64,000 nt of DNA, taken from positions 124,001 through 188,000 of the forward strand of contig NZ_BAVZ01000007.1 of NCBI RefSeq assembly GCF_000576305.1, given 5' to 3'. The translations under genes and the position numbers were made by a program. The DNA is from Paenibacillus pini JCM 16418 (GTDB lineage Bacteria > Bacillota > Bacilli > Paenibacillales > Paenibacillaceae). Positions 26,551-35,479 of the stretch are shown here, one piece after another. The notes below the pieces were generated by a model that ran no database searches, was not told the origin of the DNA, and was given only the letters and a program-made list of their open reading frames with translations. Position 1 is the first letter of the stretch; every line of letters starts with the position of its first letter.

Positions 26551-27270
26551 ATGCTTCTTTCGTTACTTGGAGAAATGCCAAGGCAAGAGAATGTTCTAAT
26601 GAAGACAGCTATTGAGGCGATGTCTCAGACCAATAAACTGCTTCGAGAGGAACTGGAGAAGAGTGAAGATCCAACTCATGACTTTCGTAAACTCGAAATA
26701 TGGACGCGCGGGCTGATTTCTTCTTTATATGAACTGGAGCAGAGCTGGACGGCGGCTTCCTTTTTTAGAAAACTGGTAATTGCGGGTTATATGGACGATA
26801 TGACCATTCAAGAACAAAGTGAGTATGCGAGGTACGTTTATTTTTATAAAAATGGATTCATTAGAGTTTTCTCCATATTGGACAAATTGGGTACCGTATT
26901 AAATGAATTATTCAACCTGAGTACATTTAAAACAAAGCCTCATTTTTCATACTTCACGGTATTGCGTCAATTCGCTTACTATAATTTACACACAGAGCTT
27001 GCGAGCAAGCTCACAGTAATTAAAGACGAGTATAAATATACATTGAACGTGCTACGCAAGCGGCGTAATGCAGAGATTCACTACATGAATTCCGAAATGC
27101 AGGATGATCTATGGCAGCGTCATCAAGGACTTCACGATAGAGTGGAGCTGGAGGATCTCGATAAACATTTGCTGGATCTGAAATTAGGACTGGATATGGT
27201 TTGTAAAACGATGCTAACTGTATTTCAATATACGAATGATTTATTCATTCAAAAGGGTATGAAGATGTAG
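26551..27270 (+). CDS. Cthe_2314-like HEPN domain protein
   Basis: A 239-aa helical protein. Near residue 170 it carries RKRRNAEIHY, giving an RN-x3-H (Rx4-6H type) motif of HEPN ribonuclease-fold proteins, and its overall pattern fits the Cthe_2314 HEPN family. HEPN proteins are often RNases in toxin or defence systems, but here no antitoxin-type partner gene (MNT, for example) is adjacent, so catalytic activity is unproven. GGAGGGGTGAAG precedes the ATG. The gene lies between the ctaA terminator and the SAM riboswitch. Confidence 0.7.
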   Translation: MLLSLLGEMPRQENVLMKTAIEAMSQTNKLLREELEKSEDPTHDFRKLEIWTRGLISSLYELEQSWTAASFFRKLVIAGYMDDMTIQEQSEYARYVYFYKNGFIRVFSILDKLGTVLNELFNLSTFKTKPHFSYFTVLRQFAYYNLHTELASKLTVIKDEYKYTLNVLRKRRNAEIHYMNSEMQDDLWQRHQGLHDRVELEDLDKHLLDLKLGLDMVCKTMLTVFQYTNDLFIQKGMKM

Positions 27271-27371
27271 TAAAATATTTCTTTTTGACAAAACGAGCAA
27301 ATAATTTTATACTTACTGAAAATACAGCTTGTTTTAAGAAAACATAACTTTTATAATTTCATAATCTTTTT

Positions 27372-27568
27372 TCTTATCGAGAGCGGCGGAGGGATAGGCC
27401 CGATGAAGCCCGGCAACCGATTTGAATGTACAGCAGAGGCTGTATTTTCAAATGTCATGGTGCTAATTCCTACAACCCCAAGGAGATTTGGCGGTTGGGA
27501 GATGAGAAGGCAGCGACTTTTGGATAAAAGTAGCCCTTTTTGTTTCTACAAACAAAGAGGGCTTTTTT
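27372..27568 (+). ncRNA. SAM-I (S-box) riboswitch with terminator
   Basis: The aptamer shows the S-box core: CTTATCGAGAGCGGCGGAG, then GGGATAGGCCC, GAAGCCCGGCAACC, GGTGCTAATTCC and GAGATGAGAAGG. A terminator follows (AGCCCTTTTTGTTT pairing with AAACAAAGAGGGCT, then TTTTTT at 27563-27568). S-adenosylmethionine binding favours termination and thereby lowers metNIQ expression. Confidence 0.96.
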
Positions 27569-27608
27569 GTGTCCGGAGTGAAGTCGTTAGTGAAGGAGGC
27601 ACATCTGG

Positions 27609-28627
27609 TTGATACAGTTAAAACAATTAACTAAGAAATATGGCAAGGGCGATAAAATAACCGACGCTTTGACCTCACTTGATTTATCGATCAAGAAAGG
27701 CGAAATCTTCGGAGTTATAGGTCACTCGGGTGCAGGGAAAAGTACACTGATCCGTTGTATGAATTTGCTGGAGCGGCCTACATCAGGTGAAGTATGGGTA
27801 AATGATGTGGAGTTAACTGCACTTAATAAACAGCAATTGCAGCATGAACGCCGTAATATCGGGATGATTTTTCAGCATTTCAATTTACTCAGTTCGGCAA
27901 CCGTGTACGATAACATTGCATTTCCACTCCAGCTTGCACATGCAAATAAAGAGCATATCCATGCTAGAGTAAGTGAATTACTAGCCTTGGTTGATCTGGA
28001 AGCTCATCGTGATAAATACCTTCACAATTATCGGGTGGACAGAAACAGAGAGTAGGTATTGCTCGCGCACTCGCGAGTGATCCTCAGGTGCTTTTATGTG
28101 ATGAAGCAACTTCAGCTTTAGACCCGCAAACGACGGATTCGATTCTGAAGCTGCTGCTGGATATTAATAAACGCTTTAATCTGACCATCGTGCTGATTAC
28201 TCATGAAATGCATGTCATTCAGAGTATTTGTGATCGCGTTGCCGTTATACATCAAGGCGGCATTATAGAGCAGGGACCTGTGACAGAAGTATTTCTTAAA
28301 CCACAGCATGCCGTTACTCGAGATTTTATCCGTGGCGAAGCGAATGTAGGAGATTGGATTCATACTGTAGGTGGTAATGGAACAAATGGAGCCTTTTCAC
28401 AGACCGTTAAGATAACCTTTCTAGGTGAGCAAACTTATGATGCCATTCTGTCCAGAACCGCTAGGGAAATTGGAGTTGATTTTGCTATACTTCAGGGTAC
28501 CATTTCAACGATCAAGGATACGCCATATGGACAACTCTTTGTCCGTATTGAAGGAGAGGCGGACAAGATAAACGCAACCATTGCTGAGATCGCCTCTAAA
28601 GGTCTTGACGTGGAGGTGATTGACTGA
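27609..28627 (+). CDS. metN: Methionine ABC transporter ATP-binding protein MetN (frameshifted)
   Basis: Frames 27609-28055 and 28088-28627 join into a 339-aa protein when one base is added in CACAATTATCG (28023-28033), restoring the ABC signature LSGGQKQRVGIARAL. The Walker A is GHSGAGKST, the Q-loop region MIFQHFNLL, Walker B VLLCDEATSAL and the switch His in ITHEMHV. The C-terminal ~80 residues form the NIL regulatory domain of MetN. It starts at TTG after AAGGAGG, 40 bp past the riboswitch terminator. With MetI and MetQ it imports methionine, powered by ATP. The break falls inside a universally conserved motif, which favours a sequencing error. Confidence 0.93.
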
Positions 28628-29301
28628 TGTGGGGCCTGGATTTCTCTCAGACAAATGTGAACTGGAGCGAAGTAGGTATAGCAACACTGGATACTCTTAA
28701 GATGCTAGGAGCTTCAGCGTTCTTTACCATCATTTTAGGGTTAGCACTAGGTATCCTATTGTACCAAACCGCTCGATCTTCTTCTAATGGGATTCGTGCC
28801 ATCTACGCAATCATGTCATTTATTGTTAACATTTTGCGTTCTGTACCGTTTATTATTTTGATCGTAGTATTGTTACCTTTCACCAAACTTATCGTAGGTG
28901 TTTCGTATGGTGTCCTGGGCACCATTCCTCCACTTGTCATTGGAGCAGCACCCTTCTTTGCCAGATTGGTTGAGACGTCGCTACGCGAAGTTGACAGGGG
29001 CGTCATTGAGGCTGCGCAGTCTATGGGTGCTTCGACTGGACAGGTTGTCTGGAAGGTACTCCTACCCGAAGCTAGGCCCGGCTTGTTCGCTGCGATTACG
29101 ATCACTGTAGTTACCTTGGTATCTTACACAGCAATGTCAGGCATGATTGGTGGCGGTGGATTAGGTGATTTAGCGATCCGCTATGGTTACATTCGGTACG
29201 ATGCAGAAGTTATGATTATTGCGGTCGTCGTCATGATCATTCTCGTGCAAATATTGCAAATGGCCGGAGACAGATTAGTACGTCATTTTACTCGAAAATA
29301 A
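28627..29301 (+). CDS. metI: Methionine ABC transporter permease MetI
   Basis: A 224-aa protein with about five transmembrane helices and the ABC permease EAA-type loop EAAQSMGASTGQVVWKVLLPEA, matching MetI. Its ATG overlaps the metN stop by one base (TGATG), so translation is probably coupled. It forms the membrane channel for methionine uptake with MetN and the lipoprotein MetQ. Confidence 0.95.
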   Translation: MWGLDFSQTNVNWSEVGIATLDTLKMLGASAFFTIILGLALGILLYQTARSSSNGIRAIYAIMSFIVNILRSVPFIILIVVLLPFTKLIVGVSYGVLGTIPPLVIGAAPFFARLVETSLREVDRGVIEAAQSMGASTGQVVWKVLLPEARPGLFAAITITVVTLVSYTAMSGMIGGGGLGDLAIRYGYIRYDAEVMIIAVVVMIILVQILQMAGDRLVRHFTRK

Positions 29302-29344
29302 TGCGTCTTCATCCGATCTATGCGGATTTTAAGAGAGGTATGAA

Positions 29345-29377
29345 TGCATTTATTCCTTGTGCGAGAGAATAAATGCA
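29345..29377 (+). other. Intercistronic hairpin between metI and metQ
   Basis: TGCATTTATTC (29345-29355) and its exact complement GAATAAATGCA (29367-29377) form an 11-bp stem with an 11-nt loop and no following T tract. It is a likely mRNA processing or stabilising element giving separate metQ levels, rather than a terminator. Confidence 0.6.
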
Positions 29378-29433
29378 GGAACCTTCTCATATATAAATCT
29401 CATTATTCTTATAAACTTTAGGGGGAATTGAAA

Positions 29434-30267
29434 ATGAAAAAATGGTTACTTGCATTTCTAAGTTTGGCGTTAATTACGGTACTCGCAGCTTGCGGAAATA
29501 AGACAGCTGATAAAGAAGGTACAACATCGGAACCAGCTGGAGAGAATAAGACTGTCACGTTGACAGTAGGGGCAAGCCCATTGCCACATGCAGAGATACT
29601 AAAGCATATCCAGCCTGCTCTTGAGAAAGAAGGAGTTAAGCTTGTGATTAAGGAATATACAGATTATGTTCAACCTAATGTCCAATTGTCTGAAAAAGCA
29701 TTAGATGCGAACTTCTTTCAACATCAACCCTACCTTGATAGTGAGAATGCTAAACGTAATATGGATCTAGTTTCTGTAGTAGCTGTTCACTTGGAGCCGA
29801 TGGGTGCTTACTCTAAAAAGCATAAAAGCATTGATGAAATTTCAGATGGTGCTGTTATCGGTATTCCCAATGACGCTACGAATGGTGGACGCGCCCTGAG
29901 CTTGCTTGCTAAGAAAGGACTCATTAAGCTGAAAGACGAGAACAAAGTAGATTCTACAGTGAAGGATATCACGGAGAATCCGAAGAATATCAAATTGATA
30001 GAATCCGATGCTGCTATGCTTCCACGCCAGCTTGATGAATTCGATCTAGCTATTATTAATACGAACTATGCACTTCAAGCCAAATTGGACCCTACGAAAG
30101 ATGCTTTATTTATCGAGGATAAAGATAATCCATACGCCAACATCCTCGTAGCGCGTCCGGATAATAAAGATTCTGATGAAATGAAGAAATTGGCTGCTGC
30201 ATTGACTAGCGCCGATGTGAAGAAGTTTATCGAAGATAATTACAACGGTGTTATCCCAGCATTTTAA
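29434..30267 (+). CDS. metQ: Methionine-binding lipoprotein MetQ
   Basis: A 277-aa product from the ATG at 29434, which has AGGGGGAA 8 nt upstream. The lipobox LAAC places the lipidated Cys at residue 20, after a short signal peptide. The body matches the NLPA/MetQ family: VGASPLPHAEIL near the start of the mature part, LDANFFQHQPYL, and IINTNYALQA. It binds methionine outside the membrane and delivers it to MetNI. It is third in the SAM-riboswitch-controlled operon and has its own terminator. Confidence 0.95.
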   Translation: MKKWLLAFLSLALITVLAACGNKTADKEGTTSEPAGENKTVTLTVGASPLPHAEILKHIQPALEKEGVKLVIKEYTDYVQPNVQLSEKALDANFFQHQPYLDSENAKRNMDLVSVVAVHLEPMGAYSKKHKSIDEISDGAVIGIPNDATNGGRALSLLAKKGLIKLKDENKVDSTVKDITENPKNIKLIESDAAMLPRQLDEFDLAIINTNYALQAKLDPTKDALFIEDKDNPYANILVARPDNKDSDEMKKLAAALTSADVKKFIEDNYNGVIPAF

Positions 30268-30325
30268 GCTACAGATGGTCCAAAATTAGAATAAATACGT
30301 ATTAAATGAAATAACTAGATTTCAT

Positions 30326-30358
30326 GCCACAGACACTTGCGTCTGTGGCTTTTTCTTT
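30326..30358 (+). terminator. Terminator of the metNIQ operon
   Basis: GCCACAGAC, a 6-nt loop and GTCTGTGGC are followed by TTTTTCTTT. Confidence 0.92.
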
Positions 30359-30496
30359 GTCTCATCTCTTTCAGACAAGTGAGTTGTAGCGACTTGGTAA
30401 ATCTTTTATACTGTATAGACTGAACTTAGGTTTAAACAGAAGAATGTTAGGCTTAGTGTAAGCGGATGAACTGCCCTTTGGGGAGGAGGAAAGACG

Positions 30497-31273
30497 TTGA
30501 AAGGTAAGATTGCCCTCATTACAGGCAGCGCCAAAGGACTGGGTAAAAAAACAGCGTTGACGTTGGCTACCCAAGGCTGCGATATTGCACTTAATTATGT
30601 GCACAGCGAGGCAGAAGCAGAAGAACTACAGCAGAAAATTATTGAGCTAGGTGTTCGTTGTATCGCTGTTCAGGCGGATATTTCAGACGCTTCTCAGATT
30701 GAAGGATTAGTTCGGCAAGTTGATGCAGAGCTCGGCAGTGCCGATATTGTAATAAATAATGCAGGACCCTTTATCCGTGAGAGAAGACTATTTGCGGAAT
30801 ATAGGCAAGAAGAAATTATTTCACTTATACAAGGAAATTTGCTCGGTACAATGCTTCTTGATCATTTTGTGCTACCATCTATGCGTAAGAAGAAATGGGG
30901 CCGTATCATTCACTTTGGTTTTGGCCATGCAGGCGAAGCAAGGGCATGGCCTCATCGGGCTGTATATGCCGCTGCTAAGACCGGCCTGGTATCTTTTACG
31001 AAGACACTCGCGGTTGAAGAGGCTCCGTTTGGAATTACCGTTAACATGGTATGTCCTGGAGATATCCGTGGAGACAACAAAGAAAAGGGTATTGCTGATG
31101 TTGTTGGCATGGTGGATTCGGAGACACCGCGGGGACGGCCTGGGAGCGGAGAGGATATTGCTCGGGTCATTCACTATTTATGTCAGAATGATTCTGATTT
31201 CATTACAGGTAACATTATGGATATTTCAGGCGGTCTTGATCCCATTCGTCCTTGGATTGATCCTTCTTATTAA
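30497..31273 (+). CDS. Short-chain dehydrogenase/reductase
   Basis: A 258-aa classical SDR: the N-terminal TGSAKGLGK is the Rossmann glycine motif, VINNAGPF is the NNAG motif, and YAAAKTGL gives the catalytic Tyr-x3-Lys. It ends in an ITGNIMDISGGLDP-type segment common in FabG-like members. Translation starts at TTG after GGAGGAGG. It is cytoplasmic and NAD(P)-dependent; the substrate is unknown. Monocistronic. Confidence 0.9.
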   Translation: MKGKIALITGSAKGLGKKTALTLATQGCDIALNYVHSEAEAEELQQKIIELGVRCIAVQADISDASQIEGLVRQVDAELGSADIVINNAGPFIRERRLFAEYRQEEIISLIQGNLLGTMLLDHFVLPSMRKKKWGRIIHFGFGHAGEARAWPHRAVYAAAKTGLVSFTKTLAVEEAPFGITVNMVCPGDIRGDNKEKGIADVVGMVDSETPRGRPGSGEDIARVIHYLCQNDSDFITGNIMDISGGLDPIRPWIDPSY

Positions 31274-31283
31274 CAATGGTCAT

Positions 31284-31321
31284 AAAAAAAGAGCCCTGCT
31301 TCTCAATAGAGAAGCGGGCTC
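31284..31321 (-). terminator. Bidirectional terminator, strong on the minus strand
   Basis: GAGCCCTGCTTCTC pairs with GAGAAGCGGGCTC (one bulge). The plus-strand AAAAAAA at 31284-31290 gives a T tract for the NifU-like gene ending at 31341. Confidence 0.85.
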
Positions 31322-31340
31322 CTTTACTTATTAAATAGGA

Positions 31341-31586
31341 TTAAAACACTTGGATAACGTCTTGGACGCCATCAACTTCCTCAACCAGTGCACGTTCAAT
31401 CCCGGCTTTCAAAGTAATAGTGGAACTTGGACAGCTACCGCAGGCACCTACCAATTTCAATTTCACAATACCGTCTTCCACGTCGACCAATTCCACGTCA
31501 CCGCCATCGCGCTGCAGGAACGGACGAAGCTTATCCAGCACTTCTGATACTTCATCGTACATTGTACCTTGTGCGTTTTCGCTCAT
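31341..31586 (-). CDS. NifU C-terminal domain iron-sulfur scaffold protein
   Basis: An 81-aa protein from the ATG at 31586 (AAAGGAG 9 nt upstream; the TTG at 31595 is less likely). It consists only of the NifU C-terminal domain: [15 protein letters not shown] and the cluster-binding CGSCPSS. Such Nfu-type proteins carry Fe-S clusters to target enzymes; Bacillus YutI is the counterpart. Neighbours with Fe-S or quinone roles (MqnE, the IscA-like protein) fit this job. Confidence 0.92.
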   Translation of the reverse strand: MSENAQGTMYDEVSEVLDKLRPFLQRDGGDVELVDVEDGIVKLKLVGACGSCPSSTITLKAGIERALVEEVDGVQDVIQVF

Positions 31587-31753
31587 TTTGTTCAACTCCT
31601 TTCCTATAATGATTATTATATTACAATCCGAGGTAAAATAAAATGGCTATATATGTTGATGTCACTAAAGAGGCGTTGCTTAAGTGAACAACCATCGTTA
31701 AACTAAGGGTAGTCCATCTTTAGATGAATCAATATAGAGCAGGTGATAAAACG

Positions 31754-32008
31754 ATGAGACCCATCATTGAGTTTTGTACAAATAACATGCACTTCGGCAC
31801 CGATGAAGTTATGGATAAGCTGGAGGAGAACCTCGATTACGATGTAATCGAATATGGTTGTCTCTCCAATTGTGGCCAATGCGCCATGATGCCGTTTGCG
31901 ATGTTAAATGGTGAAATCTTAGATGCTGACAGCGCTGATGAGCTGTATGAAATAATTCTAGCCAAAATTAAGGAACTTGAGGCTTGGGATCAGATTGATC
32001 TGGACTAA
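31754..32008 (+). CDS. yuzB: YuzB family protein (DUF1450)
   Basis: An 84-aa product starting at the ATG at 31754, with AGCAGGTGAT upstream; the ATG at 31724 lacks a site. It matches YuzB/DUF1450: IEFCTNNMHFGTDEVMDKLE and the Cys pair in YGCLSNCGQCAM, which suggests metal or Fe-S binding or a redox role. The function is not established. It lies next to NifU-like and YutJ genes, as in Bacillus. Its stop overlaps that of the convergent yutJ-like gene (CTAA). Confidence 0.88.
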   Translation: MRPIIEFCTNNMHFGTDEVMDKLEENLDYDVIEYGCLSNCGQCAMMPFAMLNGEILDADSADELYEIILAKIKELEAWDQIDLD

Positions 32009-33066
32009 CCAAAATGGCGTCTAGATAACCAGAGTACTCCGCTCTTCAACATGCGGGGTACTCTTCCTTTTACGGAGGTTCTACCCATTAGGCCGAATCC
32101 GGCTTTACTACCAAGTGCACCTAATGTGCCCTTAAGATGAATTTTATGCAATTTTGGAGTGTCTCCACGCCAGATGGCATGCATAATTTCAGCTACTTGC
32201 TCTGCTTGAGCTCCGGCAGCTTGAGCACTTGGTGCGAACGGTATGCTAGCGCAGTCGCCAACCACAAAGACTTCGGTATGATCTGGAATTTGATAATACT
32301 GATTCAGAATCACTCGTCCACCAGTGTCTTTAGGTACTTGAAGGTCTTGTACCACTTTCACAGGCTGGATGCCCCCTGTCCAAACTGTAACATCCGAATG
32401 AATAGGTTCATTTCCATTAAAAACAACGCCATCTTCCAAATGTGACACTGAAATATGAGAGCGAGTTTGCACATCATGATCTTGAAACCACTGTTCCACG
32501 TATTTGGAGACTGTAGCAGGGAATGCAGATAAAACTCGGCTTCCTCGATCCAAAATCGTAATATTGAGGTCTGGACGACTCTCACGGAGCTCGGCAGCGG
32601 TTTCGACGCCACTTAGTCCTCCACCAATGATATGCACATTCCCATAGGGTTTAACGTCATTCAGGCGCTGATAAGTCAGGCGGGTGCTGGAGAATGTCTG
32701 AATGCTGTTTGAATAAAGTTCTGCACCGGGTATGCCATGATAGCGATCTGTACAACCTAAGGCAATGACTAAATAATCGTATACAATCGGATCAGATTGA
32801 TCCATATGGACCGTTTTATTCTCCAAGTCAATGGAAGTGACGTCTCCATATGTTTTGGTTAACTGCGGGTGATTTGGGAATGCAATACGTAAATCAAAAT
32901 CAGATGCAGTTCCCGCCGCGAGAGCATAATATTCGGTTTTAATTCCTTGAAACGGCATACGATCCACAAGTACCAATTCAATATCGGATGGCAAATGATG
33001 GTTAAGAAGGCCTTGAATAATGGCGAGGCCTCCATAGCCTCCACCGAGTATGACGAATTTTCTCAT
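32005..33066 (-). CDS. yutJ: YutJ-like NAD(P)/FAD-dependent oxidoreductase (NDH-2 family)
   Basis: A 353-aa protein with an N-terminal FAD Rossmann motif VILGGGYGGLAII, a second dinucleotide motif VHIIGGGLSGVETAAEL (~145), and EVFVVGDCA near the C-terminus. This is the type II NADH dehydrogenase fold; size and neighbourhood match YutJ. It probably oxidises NAD(P)H and passes electrons to quinone or another acceptor at the membrane surface. The gene is convergent with yuzB. Confidence 0.85.
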   Translation of the reverse strand: MRKFVILGGGYGGLAIIQGLLNHHLPSDIELVLVDRMPFQGIKTEYYALAAGTASDFDLRIAFPNHPQLTKTYGDVTSIDLENKTVHMDQSDPIVYDYLVIALGCTDRYHGIPGAELYSNSIQTFSSTRLTYQRLNDVKPYGNVHIIGGGLSGVETAAELRESRPDLNITILDRGSRVLSAFPATVSKYVEQWFQDHDVQTRSHISVSHLEDGVVFNGNEPIHSDVTVWTGGIQPVKVVQDLQVPKDTGGRVILNQYYQIPDHTEVFVVGDCASIPFAPSAQAAGAQAEQVAEIMHAIWRGDTPKLHKIHLKGTLGALGSKAGFGLMGRTSVKGRVPRMLKSGVLWLSRRHFG

Positions 33067-33155
33067 CGGGTCCGTCGTTCCTTTCTTGTACCGGTTTTAA
33101 TTTTTGGTTGTAATTCCTCTGTCATGACATAGGTGCTTATCTTATATATAAACCT

Positions 33156-34262
33156 TTATTCGTACACTTTAATTTCGTTGTAGAATGTATCGCGTTCAAC
33201 TGGAATACGTCCAGCACCTTTAACTAACCAAATGAGCTCTTCTCGAGTTAGACCTTCTGGAGTCAGAGCGCCTGCGGCATGGCTAATCCGTTCCTTAATA
33301 ATAGTGCCGTGAACGTCAGAGGCACCAAAACTGAGCGCTACCTGAGTAAGCTGAGCGCCAATGTTAATGAAGTAAGCTTTGACATGATCAATATTGTCGA
33401 GCATTAGACGACTGATTGCGATGGTTTTGAGATCTTCGTAAGCCGAATTACGGCGCATAATTCCAGCATTTTTGTTTCTAGGTTGCATGGATAATGGAAT
33501 AAAGACCATGAAACCATTTGTTTCATCTTGTAACTCCCGAATTTGGATCATGTGCTTGATACGATCTTCATGGCTTTCAATGGAACCGTAAAGCATCGTA
33601 GTATGTGTTTTCATGCCAAGCTCATGTGCTGCACGGTGCACGGCTAGATATTCAGCAACATTTGCTTTATCAACCTTCATCTTTTTACGGTATTGGTCAG
33701 ATAGAATTTCTGCACCACCGCCTGTAAGGGACTTCAATCCTGCCTTTTGTAACGCCTGCAGAACTTCTTTAATGCTAAGTCCGCTAATACGTGTGAAGAA
33801 ATCAATTTCTGCAGCCGTATATGCTTTGAGTGTGACATCAGGGAAACGATCCGTTAGTGCTTGCAAGGAATCAACATAATATTGAAAAGACTGATGTGGA
33901 TTGTGACCACCAACAATATGGAATTCTCTTACCCCCGGATGAATATGCTGTTCAACGTATTCGATCATTTCCTGACCTGAGTAAGTATAAGATCCTTCGT
34001 CGTCCAAATCCTTACGGAAATTACAAAATGCGCAGCGCGCCTCACATACATTGGTAAAATATAAACTCATATTTTCAATGAAATATACTTTTTTTCCGTT
34101 TTTACGTAGGTTAGCTTCATTAGCTAGCTGGCCTAGTGTTAATAGATCATCGGTTTCATACAGGAATACACCATCTTCCAGGCTTAAACGCTGGCCCTGG
34201 CGCACCTTCTCTACAATCTCTTCCATTCTCTTACCTGTAAAAGGCGTAACGATAGTGGACAT
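33156..34262 (-). CDS. mqnE: Aminofutalosine synthase MqnE
   Basis: A 368-aa radical SAM enzyme. The cluster motif Cx3Cx2C (CEARCAFC) lies near residue 75, followed by YTYSGQEMIEYVE, HIVGGHNPHQSFQYYVD and SLTGGGAEIL, which are typical of MqnE. It converts 3-[(1-carboxyvinyl)oxy]benzoate to aminofutalosine in the futalosine route to menaquinone, used by Paenibacillus and unlike Bacillus subtilis. The second ATG is chosen as start because AGGAGG lies 7 nt before it. No other mqn gene is in the window. Confidence 0.92.
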   Translation of the reverse strand: MSTIVTPFTGKRMEEIVEKVRQGQRLSLEDGVFLYETDDLLTLGQLANEANLRKNGKKVYFIENMSLYFTNVCEARCAFCNFRKDLDDEGSYTYSGQEMIEYVEQHIHPGVREFHIVGGHNPHQSFQYYVDSLQALTDRFPDVTLKAYTAAEIDFFTRISGLSIKEVLQALQKAGLKSLTGGGAEILSDQYRKKMKVDKANVAEYLAVHRAAHELGMKTHTTMLYGSIESHEDRIKHMIQIRELQDETNGFMVFIPLSMQPRNKNAGIMRRNSAYEDLKTIAISRLMLDNIDHVKAYFINIGAQLTQVALSFGASDVHGTIIKERISHAAGALTPEGLTREELIWLVKGAGRIPVERDTFYNEIKVYE

Positions 34263-34439
34263 ATCCATTCCTCCTGTTCAGATATTTAGTAGTGAGTTCT
34301 TGTCGTACTTAGCATCCCGTGGAGTCGGAAGGGGTCCGGCTGTTATCAAGTATATCGGGAAGTACAATTACCATTTCATGTGAAAAAAGTTACAACTAAT
34401 ATTGACAAAGCGTTGTCAGCAACGTGACAAATTTTCAAC

Positions 34440-34548
34440 AGTTCATCAAACTTTCACCTCCCCTATTATAGCTCCCGTTCTCAGGAGCCGCAATACAGTG
34501 AACAGGAAAAAAAGGGGAGTAATGATCTCAAATATCCGCTGGGTAGCG
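34440..34548. other. Symmetric, structure-prone intergenic stretch
   Basis: CTCCCC (34458) and GGGGAG (34513) enclose a GCTCC/GGAGC hairpin (34471-34490). Just downstream a second hairpin pairs CTCAA and CCGCT with AGCGG and TTGAG. It lies between the divergent mqnE and IscA-like genes and upstream of the promoter at 34551. The purpose is unknown. Confidence 0.35.
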
Positions 34549-34550
34549 GC

Positions 34551-34579
34551 TTGAGGGGAAGTGAAATGTGGAGTATACT
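34551..34579 (+). promoter_or_regulatory. Candidate SigA promoter of the IscA-like gene
   Basis: TTGAGG (34551-34556), a 17-bp spacer and TATACT (34574-34579), followed 29 bp later by the ATG. Confidence 0.6.
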
Positions 34580-34608
34580 ATAAGTAAGTAACAAAAGGAG
34601 GGTGTCCT

Positions 34609-34971
34609 ATGATTAATATAAGCGATTCCGCTTTTGATAAACTGAAAGAAATGCTGAATGATCAGGAAATACCTGATATGTTCCTTCGTTTGGGAGTTCA
34701 GTCTGGTGGATGCAGTGGATTTTCATACGCAATGGGTTTCGATGACGAAGAGTCTGAAGAAGACATTTTTATGAATGTTAAGGATATGAAAGTTGTGGTC
34801 GATAAGGAAAGTCTACCGTTGATCAACGGTTTGGAGATTGATTTTGAAGAATCGGGTATGTCGGGTGGCTTCACGATGAATAATCCAAATGCGTCAGCTA
34901 CATGCGGCTGTGGCTCTTCATTCCGTACAGCTACCGATGCAGGTAAACCTTCAGCTGAGGGCGAGTGCTAA
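34609..34971 (+). CDS. IscA/ErpA-type iron-sulfur assembly protein (HesB family)
   Basis: A 120-aa protein with the HesB/IscA fold. The three conserved cysteines sit in GGCSGFSY (Cys34 region) and CGCGSSF near residue 105, with FDEE and the SGMSGGFTMNNPNA segment between them. It accepts and delivers Fe-S clusters in the cytoplasm. The ribosome binding site AAAGGAGGGTG is strong. It stands alone between a promoter and a perfect terminator. Confidence 0.93.
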   Translation: MINISDSAFDKLKEMLNDQEIPDMFLRLGVQSGGCSGFSYAMGFDDEESEEDIFMNVKDMKVVVDKESLPLINGLEIDFEESGMSGGFTMNNPNASATCGCGSSFRTATDAGKPSAEGEC

Positions 34972-34980
34972 TAAAATAGT

Positions 34981-35028
34981 AAGGCGCATGATGTATTCCA
35001 AGTGGAATACATCATGCGCCTTTTTTTG
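34981..35028 (+). terminator. Very strong terminator of the IscA-like gene
   Basis: A perfect 19-bp stem (AAGGCGCATGATGTATTCC and its complement) with a 4-nt loop, then TTTTTTT. Confidence 0.95.
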
Positions 35029-35046
35029 TTATGTCTGTTATGTTTC

Positions 35047-35259
35047 CTACAGCCCAGGAACGATAAACGTCTTGTTAACCATAAGTATAATCATGCCTGC
35101 AGCCATGAGAGAGAATACAATACACCCAGCGCCCAGTCCTCTGCGGCGGTCTTTAATGAATTTGAAACCTAAGGCAAATATAACAATCGACGTGACAGCA
35201 AGAGCCAAAGACATGCCAATCATTGCGATCCAGTATAATACTCCGAAAAATTCAGCCAC
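35047..35259 (-). CDS. Small two-helix membrane protein (70 aa)
   Basis: A 70-aa frame starting at GTG (35259), with AAGGAGG about 12 nt upstream. Two transmembrane helices (~8-32 and ~45-65) flank a basic loop KFIKDRRRG. I recognise no family. It sits convergent to the IscA-like gene and divergent from the YheC/D-like gene. Confidence 0.6.
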   Translation of the reverse strand: MAEFFGVLYWIAMIGMSLALAVTSIVIFALGFKFIKDRRRGLGAGCIVFSLMAAGMIILMVNKTFIVPGL

Positions 35260-35442
35260 CTTAAGTAGATCCTCCTTTTTAACACATCATCGTAATTATA
35301 TCCGATATTTATAAATACGCCAAGCTAAAACGGGTGACGATTTGGGAACATTTGACTAACACTTTTATCCGCATAAGCACGTTTTTCTTAACTCAGGCGG
35401 GGTTTATGTACAATCATCCAAGAAACCTCTCTACTTGACGAG

Positions 35443-35457
35443 TATGCTACTAGCATA
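35443..35457. repeat. Perfect 15-bp palindrome upstream of the YheC/D-like gene
   Basis: TATGCTA-C-TAGCATA lies just after TTGACG and 22 bp before the ATG at 35480. It may be an operator overlapping the promoter or leader. Confidence 0.4.
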
Positions 35458-35479
35458 GAAGAAGAAAGGAGGCGGGAGT

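Noticed and set aside
26388..26615. A 75-codon frame right after ctaA
   Set aside because: It spans the ctaA terminator and has no ribosome binding site. The HEPN gene start at 26551, in another frame, has a strong one.
26551..27270. A HEPN/MNT toxin-antitoxin pair
   Set aside because: No nucleotidyltransferase-like antitoxin gene is adjacent. The HEPN gene stands alone between a terminator and a riboswitch.
27403..27612. A 69-codon frame at 27.4-27.6 kb
   Set aside because: It lies entirely within the SAM-I riboswitch and its terminator.
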